Made by a program: the position numbers and the translations under genes | Notes under the pieces: generated by a model | Told to the model about the DNA's origin: nothing | Seen by the model: the letters and a program-made list of their open reading frames with translations, nothing else | The model's database searches: none | Assembly: GCA_964036295.1 (NCBI GenBank) | Contig: OZ038467.1 | Location: forward strand, 3,787,501 to 3,851,500 | Length of the DNA: 64,000 nucleotides | Origin: Plumapathes pennacea | Lineage: Eukaryota; Cnidaria; Anthozoa; Antipatharia; Myriopathidae | Reading direction: 5' to 3' | Shown here: positions 15,195-25,651 of the stretch, piece by piece | Layout of the letters: the number at the start of each line of letters is the position of its first letter | How positions within the stretch are numbered: position 1 is the first letter of the stretch

Positions 15195-16096
15195 GTAGGT
15201 TAAGAGATGAACCGGACAGATCACTTGTCTTTCGCGAATCATGAAGACGTCGCTCGACGAAGGAATTAATATAAACAGATTTCAAGTCGGCCAGCTTATC
15301 AAAGAACAAATAAATAAACCTCTAGTGACCATAGAGACTTTCTTCCTAAACCCATGTGATCACGGGGAGTATCAGTTTAACTCGAAAAGCATCTTTTAGC
15401 AGAGCACTATTTAAGCTCATGTCCTTCCATGAAGGAGGGGGGGGGGGATGTCCTCTCATGAAGGGTAGGGGGGGGGGTCTGCATAACAGTGAACAGTAAA
15501 ATTTTAGGCCATTTCACAGCTAACAGTAAATTTTCGCCTTAACATTAAAAAGATGAAGCCCCACAAAATGACAAAATAATGGTACTTTTAGAAATTACTT
15601 TTATTCCAAAACTGTGTTATGAAACAAGAATCTTGCAGAGTTTGTTCATTTCTTTCTGGAATTATTTCGAGTTAAGTATATCATGACTGACATGACTCTC
15701 TGTCTCCAAGTCAATGGTACTCCGACTGTTCCCTCACACATGCACTGGGAGGAAGGATTCCACCTTATCCTTTGTAGTTTCACTCCTCACAGTGCGTTGG
15801 CGCACTGGCCAGAATGGTTCCACCCAGTCTCCCATAAGCTGTTGGCTCTCTTTGGCCATCTCCACTAATGGAAGGGGTGCCATGTACACCACATCATATA
15901 CCTGCCAGCTCTCACGCCTGCGGGTCGAAAACTTCGATCTCACGCCTGCGGACCAATTTCTCACGCCTGGCTGGCTATTACAAAAAAAAAAAAAAGAAAA
16001 AACGATTTAAACCGCTTAAATTTGGCTAAAACTACCATGAAAATGAAGGAAATGCCATTTCAGGGGGACTAGGGGCGCTTTCCATTTGACCATCGG

Positions 16097-16643
16097 TCAT
16101 TCCGAAATTTTCGAAAAAAGAGGACAACCTCGCAGGTTTTCTACCACGGTGGTTAGAAGAGTTGAGAGATCAAGATCATATCCAGGGTGCCCTTTAAATA
16201 CATCCTCTGGTGCTTCCAAGCCTTCCTTCAGAATTTCAAGAAGTTCTGAGTCTGGTTTGAGACAGTTCCCTTGGGACCATTAGTTGCTTTGCCTTCAAGA
16301 TTATGAGTGTCCCTCACTCACCATTGAACTCAGAATACTCATCGGATAAGAGCATGGGAACTTCCATTAGCCACTGTTGATCTGTTAAAACGTTGTAGTT
16401 CTCCACCTTCCTGCTTATACTGCGACACAATCTGTATAACTGTAGATCATAGTTTGGCATGTCTAACTTTTTGCTCATTTCACTTAGACCTAAAAACTCG
16501 ATTACCAATCTTCTAAATGCAGACAGATTGTCTACTTTCGTAGCGTCCTGAGGTTCTCTGCTTCTTTGCCTTTCAAAAGCACTCTCTTCGTCACTGCGAT
16601 AGAAACTCACAAGTACTTTGATCACACCAACGGAAGTCGCCAT
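16097..16643 (-). CDS. Hypothetical two-exon protein within the repeat complex
   Basis: Exon A (16643 down to 16322) starts ATGGCGACT and ends at a good donor (AATG then GTGAGT), phase 1. Exon B (16269 down to 16097) starts after CCCAAG and restores the frame, ending at a TGA. Together they give 164 residues. The product is mixed alpha-helical and charged, with segments such as VIKVLVSFYRSDEESAFERQ, AFRRLVIEFLGLSEMSKKLD and DSELLEILKEGLEAPEDVF. I recognise no domain. A further minus-strand frame at 15734-15883 (starts MAPLPLVEMAKESQQLMGDW, ends VESFLPVHV) may be another exon if the real splice leaves exon B at 16129 rather than reading to the TGA, but that donor is poor. The gene may be cargo of the surrounding repeat, or the repeat may have inserted around it. 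Confidence 0.45.
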
Positions 16644-17519
16644 GTTTCCTCTTCCAGAATCTCGCCTCAGTCTCCCGCCACTGATTCGCGTGCGCGAGCC
16701 ACCTTGATACCCAGAAAACACCGCAAAAATATCGGTTTGGGGGGCATTCAGACTGAAAATTTCATCATTGCTTTTTACAACAGACTTTTACATCTAGTCC
16801 TGTAACACTTAACTGTATTTTTTTACATAACATTTAACATTAATTTTTTTGGCTTCATAACACTTAACAGTAAAAACTTTAGGGCCATAACACTTGACAG
16901 TAAACCCCATCTAGGCCCTCTTCCATACTCAAAATGAAAACAGAAAAGGACAAAACACTTACTTGCAAATAATACAGTGTAACATAGATATTTATTCCTG
17001 TTTCGCAGTGACACACTGCAGTGTTTGACAACCTACAACCGGAGACCCGCCAACTAGGTATGTTTATTATTTATTTATTTTATTTATTATTTTCTTTGCC
17101 ACTTAGAATGATAATATATACATATATACGTAGATATACATTAAGAAATTACATAAAAAAATTCCATGTGCTAAATAGTGGCGAGGAAGCCTCAAGAAAC
17201 CATTGGGCTTATAGTGAAGAGGCCTCCTCACAATCTTACAAGATGCAAGAAGCACTTTTAGGCCAAAAATGTCACTGATAACAGTATTTGTGTACTACAT
17301 ATGGTGTATGAGAGAGTTTATTTTTTTGTAATATTTGATAAATATCATTACTTTAATACGATGCAAGAAGCACTTTTAGGCAAAAAAAATCATCTCCACA
17401 CGGCACCTTGCCCCCTTTGAACACCATTTACCAAGGTTTCCGTCAATAAACTCCTGATTGTATGAGTGCCCCTTTCCCAGGGGATACTGTTATATATAAG
17501 CCATCCTGCTGCTACAAAG

Positions 17520-17745
17520 GTATCATTTTCAGCGTTCTTAGTCTGAAATAGGGTATCGATTTTGAGTCTTTGGTCTGCTGGAGATTCAGTGATATTTGGT
17601 CTGAAATAGGGTCGAAAATCGGAAATTTTAGTCTTAAACACGGTCCAAAATCTCACATTTTGGTCTGAAAAACGGTCGAAGATTGAATATTTTGGTCTCA
17701 AATATAGGGTAAGGGTTTTCAGTCCTGGGCGGCACACTCCCACTC
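17520..17745. repeat. Degenerate minisatellite, unit near TTTTGGTCTGAAATAGGGT
   Basis: Roughly 30-base units recur: AGTCTGAAATAGGGTATCGA, TTGGTCTGAAATAGGGTCGA, TTAGTCTTAAACACGGTCCA, TTGGTCTGAAAAACGGTCGA and TTGGTCTCAAATATAGGGTA. The array ends at CCTGGGCGGCACACTCCCAC. On the minus strand it reads as a repeated peptide of the type F-R-P-K/N-x-x-x-F-D, which explains the open frame there. A related array sits at 49190-49365. Confidence 0.75.
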
Positions 17746-18749
17746 AAAATTAGGAGGAGTAACCCTCTTCCCTTCCCGGGGTGTTTTTTGCGCTCCAGGT
17801 GTGTTGTTTCTCAGATGGTCTTTTACATATTATGTAACAGTACAAATGTGTTGACCACTCGTCACCGGCAGCTGATTATATAGATTTTGGCATTTCTTTT
17901 CATAAATAAGCTTTGTTAGATTAAGCATTCAGTTCCTGTACCAAGCCACGAGTTGTTTTCAAATCTTGTTTATTCTAGCATACGTGTGCACCTTATAGAC
18001 CTCGTGATTTTTAAACACGTGCGGGGGATCAACTTCTAATCTCTTTAAATCCCCCATTAATAAACTCAAGCTCAAAGAACATGAAAGGATTGTAAAAAGA
18101 TGGCCAACTCTTTTGTGTGAGAAGTGATTTTCCTGTTTGCATCGTCTAAGAGTTAGTCAGCAAAGTTTAGTTTGGGCCATTTTCTCACAAGCGCACGACC
18201 GCGCACGAATCAAGTTGATCACGGTGACGCATGTATCATACAGAAGCAAACAGTGTTTTGCAGGTACAGACCTGTAAGTCTGTTTTGAACCCCCAATCAA
18301 TCGTTTAATCGCGTTTAATTCAGTTGCAATGCTTTAGTGGGGCTGTTGTTCAGTTATTTTAAGAATGGTCGAGCATACGACTGACGTTTAGGCACACAGT
18401 GTTAACACTGTATCATCATTACCTCTCCCCGCAAGGGATATCACACCGGCCCTAGTGCCTGTAACAGTCAGTTTGCCATACAATGTTTCAAACCTGTACC
18501 CCAACTATTGGTATGAGGGCCTATATGGGGTTTTCTGTTAAGTGTTATGGGCCTGAGTTTTTTTACTGTTAAGCGTTATGAAGCCAAAAAAATTGATGTT
18601 AAGTGTTATGTAAAAAGATACAGTTAAGTGTTACAAGACTAATATTAAATAAAACAAGACAAGAGGGCCTAGATGGGGTTTACTGATAAGTGTTATGGGC
18701 CTGAATTTTTTTGTTATGCAGATCCCCCCCATCTAGGCCCTCTGGTATC

Positions 18750-21700
18750 CTAAAGTATGAAAATCTATCCTAGACCTAAAAGACAAAATCTATACCCTTG
18801 CTCGAAACAATACCCCGGTGGCTTGCCAGGATGAACCAAAGTCCCCTAACAGTGCAAAAAAGGTTTGTTCGTAGTCGCTCGCCATCCTCGGGGACCAATG
18901 AGAAATTCGTAAGGCGATGGACAAAACCACGACAGGGCTTTCTTCACCCTCCCCTCCCCCGCTGCTGCATTTTGTCCCCCACCCCATGTTATTTTGGCAA
19001 CTACTGTGACCAGTTGTTAGCGTCTGTCATTACCGTACACGAATCTCTGCCAACACGCTCTGCGGTATTTTTTCTACGTTTGTTTTCCAAGGTTAAAAGT
19101 TACGTAACCCATGAACATTATTTCACTCAGAACCGTAAATTAACAATACAATGTATTATTACTGATCCATTGTTTTCCTTCCACTTTGGTATGAGATTCT
19201 AAACGCGTCAGTATAAAACCATTTATCTCTTCCAGTACCAAAGCATATCACGTTCTGTCTGCGAAACCTTGCTGTGTTCAGCCTCAGAAAAACGGCTGGA
19301 CTTTGACCAAGTAGTGCACAAGAGGTGTGAAGTGTGAAAACTGTAATCACAAGGGAACGGTGTTGTACAAAGTTCAAGTTTTAAAATTATGAACCATGTC
19401 TCAGTTTTCTGGACACCGTTTGAGGGAAGAACGAAAATTTATCGTTTACTCATTGAGTTTGATATCTGGACTGGATGCAAAAACTAATTTACCTTGAGGT
19501 TACGTAACGAACATCTTTTAGTAAAACAAAGAGATTTTGTTTCAAAGAATGTGGGTCAAGTAATTACAGATATCGCTCATACTTGAATGGAATATACTAA
19601 CGTAACTTTATGATATTCATTATACACTCGCACTGGAGTCAGAGGAATCCAGAGACCTGTCACAGTTTTTCACACTGAATGATGGTGCCCCAGGGGGGAT
19701 TGATAGCGATCGAGCTGTGCAACGCCCGCGGTGAATTTATGAACCAAGGACTATAATCGGTTATCGGCCAAGGTCGGCTCCAATCCTAATTTAAGATTGA
19801 TCTTAGAAACTGTTAAAAACTTGTAGTCCGAACAAATGTTACATTTGAGAGTCGTTTGGTTTTCAGAGCGTCTCAGGAGGAAAGGGGGAGGGGTCGGAGG
19901 GGGCCTTCGTTTATAGCAGGTATAAAATCCGGCAATGACAGAAGGAAAAGCCGCACCGGTAAAGAGAGAGAGAGTCGAAGAGTCTAGTTCGCAGAAGCTT
20001 CTGGAGTCATAATGGAGTTACCGCATCCGTTGTATACCGAGTGGCGCCACACAAGTGCTGTCTAATGCGATATGCTGTTATGCACCGCTTTGTCACCGAA
20101 ACGACCTCAAGTGCCGGCCGTTATCTTTTCAGATATATTGACTCTGGTGATTGTGGACGATGCGTAGTTTGTCGAGAGTCGAGGTCTGCACAAACTAGTT
20201 ACTATCTTAGAAAGGCGAACTAAAATCGAGATTGATTATCCCAGCGTAATAAATATTCAAGCTAAACAGACATTTAGATTGTTTGGAACGCGATGTACAA
20301 TACAGCAGAATCCCGGGAGCAGAACACGCTGATTAATTCAATGCCCATTCATTCAGAAACTCACTCAAGTTGAGCGCTGAAGTATAAATGCTCAAAACAC
20401 TTTTCTTTACACAATTACAACAAGAATTTGCCGAATGACTTGGTGCATATTATCATACGGTTAGTTTATCTGGTAGTGGGTTAGGAATTAAGGATTAGTC
20501 TTTACTCGCGCGTCGTTGTCCGTGGCAGCTGCGGCAAGCCAGCAGACGATGTAAAACCCTTGCTTGTTTATCGGTTTAACGTACTTTTTTCCCATGACGA
20601 AATATGAATTGCTTTTACTCCAGCTGTGTTAGGAGTATTGTTTTCTTGGAAGGAACAATTTGCCTAAAGTGCCACACAATAATAACTTGACCGCAAACAA
20701 CGTTCTTGAACACAAGCAGACATAATACCTGCACTTTCAACTTGAACTTGTAACTTCAGATGTTTCGACATTAAGAAAGATCTGGTGAAATTTACCAGAA
20801 CCTGTTTGACATTGTTTAGGTAGAGTAGAAGCTCAAAAAACCACAAAGCTGCTTGTTATAAGTGTGTGGTTTACAACGAACCGCCTTCTGATTTTTTTCC
20901 CCCACTGCGCTCCCACGTTTGTTTACGGCATCTTTCAAATTTATTGCGAAACTTGACGAAGAATGTAAACTTGCGGCTTTTTGTAGAGAGTTATTTTCGC
21001 TCCAAACTGTAAACAAACTCGGTGCAGAGTACTGACGCACGAAGCGCATTGTCCAGGAAACAATTCTCTCTTCGGGTGTTCTTGCTTGCAGGGCTGAGTC
21101 GGCGTTGTTAGGATTGCGTTTTTTTTCCGCATACAGCAAGGCATTACCTAAATTAGACCATTTTTTAAAAAACACTGTCTTTCCCAAGTGACTTAGCTAC
21201 CTTGCAAGTTGTAGCACTTTCCAAGAGTTTATCGTTTGGGCTGATTAACCTACACCAAACGATGCAAATAAGACCGTGAGACGGTTTGGTGCGGATTTTG
21301 TTACAGAAGAATATAGGCTTGACAATGGATGAAGGTCATACAAACAAGGAAATAATATTAAAAAGGCCATGTCATTCAGGTTTGACGCAAATGGCATTCT
21401 CAAATGCTTTCAACTCTCAGATATTTATCACTGTGTCAGGGCCCGTGACTGTTTTCTTTCGATGTTGTTCACGAAGGCGGAAGACTTGAGTTTTTCCCAT
21501 ATTAGATCTCAAAACAATTATGAATCATGGAAACTAAGGTTTTCAATTAATTTATCAGTTAAGTCATTTTAAGTTCCATTTTCAAGTTATTATGTGGTTG
21601 GGCAAGAAGAAACTGATTGGCGTTTCGTTGCTTTCGACTCATGTTCGTGATCGTATCTGACCAGTTTTTCCGGTGGCTTTGATATCGGTTGCAATAGTCA

Positions 21701-24400
21701 CAGCTATTACTTGTGTGGAAAGAGGGTGATTTTATCTTCAAAGGGTGTGTGTGGTGTATTCTTTTAGCCACAGAAATAGAAATAAAAGATTCATCACAGG
21801 GCTGGTTTTGAGTGTTCGAATACCGTGATCTGCGGCGAAGAAAATAATCGATCAAATAGAACTAAATAAGAGTCTTTTTCCACCCGACTATAAACTTTAG
21901 TTCGGAACCAGTTGAGCATTTTCGAGAGTATTAATGCATAACTGTAAAAGCTTCTCTATCATATCATGATCAACATATGTAGCATTTTAAAATGAAAATA
22001 ACAAAAAGTTAAACGTTAATTAAATTATACGCATTCCTTGCACGCGCGCTTCATGCCAGGGTGAAAACATCGAAACTTTGAATGATTCAAGAGGTCGTGG
22101 GAATTTTTTTTTTAACCAGCTGGTGGCTGAATGTACGGTTGACTTCTGAGTGGAACAAGACATTACTCCTGCTGCGAAGGAGAGTAAGTTTGCTGTAGTC
22201 GATGTAGCATGTGTGTTGTCAAAGACCACCCTCCAACCGGAAGTGGCGTTTACGTCAAGTAAAAACTATGCTTTCGGCTTGAAATAAACGATGACTGTCA
22301 CATAAACACGACTTCTTCTCATTTAATCTATAATGGTTTCCTGTTTTAGTCACGATCTTTCGTACTTTAAAATACTACATATTTTGAGCTGGTATTGCGA
22401 GATCTTAACTCATAAGTCAACAAAGTCTTTTCGGCACCAGCTCAGCTTCTTTTCATTGAACCGGAGCTCTGCTTGTTTAGAGCTTCCGTTTTTCCAGAAA
22501 GCCGAGAGCAAATATTGCCGGACAAAGACACGCACAACAATCAAAACTAGCCTGCACCGCATAGAACTGATTGATTTGTTGGTTCGCTTCAGATTCTGAA
22601 CTGATTTTTTTCCGAGAGTAAAATAATGTAGTTGAAGTGACACTGGTCCCACCCATGGTTGTTGAGCTCATCGTTTGCTGATCTATTCAATGAGCCCAAA
22701 GAATTCAACACAATAGGAAAGAGATAGAAGTATGCGTAAATATTGTTGAAGTGCAGGAATAGCTTTCCCCGTGTGTTTTGTGCTTTCCTTGTGCACTTCT
22801 GGCATAGTTTAAACGCCCGCGACCAAATTTTCAGACTGTTAATATCATTTATCAGCTTGAAACATCCTTGATCACGTCACGAAGCTTACTCGAGCCGGCA
22901 GTATTCGCGGAAAAACCGGAAATGTGTAAGTACTTCGGAATGTGACGATGCGCTTTTATCGGCCTCGAGCTATTTTCCCACGGTTCTATTTGAAAGCGAT
23001 CCTATTGCAAAGTGCGTGTTTAACTCTTGTTTTCGTAGCAGGGAAACTGCTCTCTTTATTTACATACTGTTTGCGGGAGCGAAGGATGTGCTGAGTCATA
23101 TACATTTCAGTGCATGACAACGAAAATTTTCATCAGGAAATAGCTAGACAAAATAATGCGGTCATAAAAAAAAACTAACCAAGCAATCTTGCCATTTCCG
23201 GTTCCTACCGTTTGGACTTCGAAACGTGAAATGTTTTTATTTCATTCAGAATCAATGACCTGTCTCTGTTTAAATTAAAGTTCGCTAAAGCCAAGTCACG
23301 AGATAAATCCATGCTTGTTCGTGCGAATAGCTCTTAATCACTAATTATTGTCGCGCGTTCAGCCAGCCTTCACACAATAGAGTGCAGACTTGACAGAGCT
23401 TATTATGAAGTGGTCCCCTGTAGTTTTGCTATTAAACAGGAATCCCAAGGCTGTGATGAACATTAATAACGCTTAAACTAATATAAAGCACAAAAATCAC
23501 ATCTCGTCACAATCCATGTTTATTGCCATATCAGTGTTTGAGAGGCTATATATATTTCCTTCACTCTACAAAATATTTTCGAACGATATTCTTAGCTCAA
23601 ACAAAAGGAACAGTATATACAGTAAAGTATCAAAATATTGGGGAGATATAAAATCGGCAAAGCGGTTGTGTAATCATAAACCAATTCCGGAGGGAAACTG
23701 ATTTTTTTTAGTTTCGCACCTCCTAAACAATCGGTCAATCTGTCTGAAGGAACCGCTATTTGTCATTTCTCTACTAAACACACGTTGTGTGCAAACTCTT
23801 TGTGTATTATGCTAATTTCAAACCTTTTAGACCTCATCAAAAATGACAAACTTTCGACTTGCCAAAAATTCCCCCAGAGCCAACTGGCTCAACCACCGTT
23901 TTACACAGTAAAAATGTTATTTGTGAACCTCGGTGAAGCAAAACTTATGATTTGTAACGATCAATAACCTACCGTCTTTTGAACTAACGGTCATAACAGG
24001 GCAATGAATTACTTTCACACTTTCGCGCGTTTGACGTAATTTATGAAAATAATACCCATAAATTAAACGATGTCGAGACAAAAATAGACAGCCCGCGGTG
24101 AAGCGAATCTATCCATTCTACACCTTACTTTCGAAAGAAAGCGACTATTTGTACCCAAATGCAATGGGGTAAAGTCAAATCATTGGTTACGCAGCAAACT
24201 GAAAATTTATACAACCATTGGCTGGCTAAAATTTCAAAACTAAGGTATTTCACAATGCCTAAAGATCATTCACTTGGAGTGCATCAGTCCAATACAGTGA
24301 ATTTGTTGCAAAATATAAATGGGGTCCTGGCTTCAAAAATATTTTCTCTCTAGGGTATATTTACAATCTGGAGGATATAATTCACTTTAGTCTAGTTTTC
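18750..24400. other. Intergenic region downstream of MYC, no gene recognised
   Basis: About 5.6 kb without a supportable coding exon. A possible TATA-like sequence (GGTATAAAATCC, 19919-19930) sits about 80 bases ahead of an ATG at 20011 that opens only 17 codons before a stop. This could be the start of a non-coding transcript, but evidence is weak. The remainder is AT-rich, non-repetitive by eye, and lacks family motifs. On the MYC strand this is the 3' side of MYC. Confidence 0.45.
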
Positions 24401-24414
24401 TTTACAACACCCTC

Positions 24415-25551
24415 TCACTTTCGTTTTTGTCCCAGTAAATAGAATTTGTCTTGTAGCTTCTTGTTTCGATCCTTCTCTTTTTCCAACTCACCGAGTAAGA
24501 TCGCTTCTTCGTTGACCAGTTTCTTAATGTGATCCTTGGCCTTTTTAAGAATAAGTACTTTCGGCGCTCGTTCGTTGTCCTTGATTTCAGGAACTTCGTC
24601 GCGAAGTGAGTGAAAGCTGGTCTTCAAATCATTGCGTCGTTTTCTCTCGAGAACATTGTGCGTTGCCCTTTTGTCGCTGTCCTCCTCGTCTGACCCCGAA
24701 TGTGTAGAGGAGGCTGTGCTGACTTGCCTCTTGATAATTTTTGCCGTGACAGGCGGAGGAGATGGCTTTCCTTTCGTTACTGCGAGTCTTAATCGCTTGG
24801 CTGGTACTACTTGTTCACTCGCTTCTGAACAGCTTCGCTTCCTGGGTTTTTCAATCGTAACCACGTCTATCTCTTCTTCTGTGAGGACAGAAATAGGACA
24901 GTTTTAGTATTATGCAAACACGATAACATTCTTTACGTCCCAACGATTAACAACGTTGCTTTTACAAACAGAAAATAAAAATTTACTAAGCATAAAAATC
25001 TTACCCGAGTCGCTGCACTGCTGAGATCCACAAATTTGCGTATCATTCATGGGGTATGGAAACACATTGGATGGATCCACACATTCTGAACTAACGTATT
25101 CCACTGGCGGAGGAGTAGAACAGGGGGTATCGTAGTAGTCTTCAATCGCTGGGGCACTGATATCACCAGACTCGTACGATGAACCGTTCCACATACAATC
25201 TTGAATGAGCTTCGATTTCAAACTGCGCGTTGATATCGCACCCTCGGACATAGCAACGAGCATTGTAGTTTGGCTTGGGTCGTCTGCAATTTCAGTGACC
25301 ATCTCCAGTGTATCGGTAACTGCGTCCAATTCAATCTCCAAGTCGAACGGAATCGGAGAATCCGGCTCCGATCTTGAAGGAGAACGCGGTGGTGTTGGAA
25401 GGAACTCGAACTTCTTCCAAATGTCAAACGTTGGCACTGTGGTGCTGAAATGCTCCCGGCTCTGTTCCTCTTCTTTGTCCGAGTGAAAGAAACAGGTTTC
25501 CTGCACGGGGAATCGCTCGAACGGCTTCAACGCAAAGTCTACTGCCGCCAT
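24415..25551 (-). CDS. myc: MYC proto-oncogene orthologue (bHLH-leucine zipper transcription factor)
   Basis: Two coding exons, 25551-25005 and 24878-24415, join in phase 1 to give 336 residues. Myc box I is at residues about 42-60 (FDIWKKFEFLPTPPRSPSR), with the TP/SP phosphodegron pair that in vertebrates controls turnover. Myc box II is at about 113-124 (SKLIQDCMWNGS), the co-activator contact. An acidic EEEIDVV block starts exon 2, PAKRLRL (about 208-214) matches the vertebrate nuclear-localisation motif, the bHLH spans about 252-303 with the E-box-reading H, E and R of THNVLERKRR, and a leucine zipper reaches the C-terminus. The protein should act as a MAX heterodimer on CACGTG sites in growth and stem-cell control. 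The intron lies just before the acidic block, the position I recall for vertebrate MYC genes. Length is somewhat shorter than human MYC (about 440). Confidence 0.97.
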
Positions 25552-25552
25552 C

Positions 25553-25651
25553 CTAAAAAGTTAGAACAGAAGTCTCAGTGAAAAGCCGGTAAAGTTTACT
25601 ACGAGTTGTAGCCTTCCTGTTGCGTAAAAGAAAAAACAAAGCACAACTTAC
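25553..25651 (-). other. Probable 5' UTR intron of MYC
   Basis: On the minus strand the MYC ATG is preceded by a canonical acceptor one base upstream (TTCTAACTTTTTAG then G-ATG). A matching donor (GTAAGT) lies at 25651-25646, giving a 99-base intron and a non-coding first exon upstream, as in vertebrate MYC. The donor is my choice among several; a GTACGG donor near 25828 is an alternative. Transcript evidence would settle it. Confidence 0.5.

Larger units (their letters stand above)
15466..18745. mobile_element. Repeat complex bounded by inverted blocks
   Basis: Near the left end (15473-15560) the plus strand carries TCTGCATAACAGTGAACAGT and AACAGTAAATTTT. Near 16800-16925 it carries several copies of CATAACACTTAACAGTAAA, ending CCCCATCTAGGCCCTCTT. 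At 18500-18745 the same blocks occur reverse-complemented (AAGAGGGCCTAGATGGGGTT, TTAAGTGTTATGAAGCC) and end ATCCCCCCCATCTAGGCCCT. The inverted blocks of more than 100 bases, with a shared CTGCATAAC end motif, suggest a foldback-like or large non-autonomous DNA element. I saw no transposase. A two-exon gene of unknown function lies inside (16097-16643). Exact ends and target duplication are unresolved. Confidence 0.5.

Noticed and set aside
18790-18987. Minus-strand frame containing MASDYEQTFFALLGDFGSSW
   Set aside because: Short, ends quickly, lies beside the inverted-repeat complex, and no downstream exon was found; perhaps a repeat remnant.
20041-20223. Sixty-codon frame with CGRCVVC suggesting a small zinc-binding protein
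   Set aside because: No recognised domain, no splice sites and poor start context; cysteine pair is likely chance.
24632-24907. Plus-strand open frame opposite MYC exon 2
   Set aside because: Antisense shadow of the strongly conserved bHLH-zipper exon.
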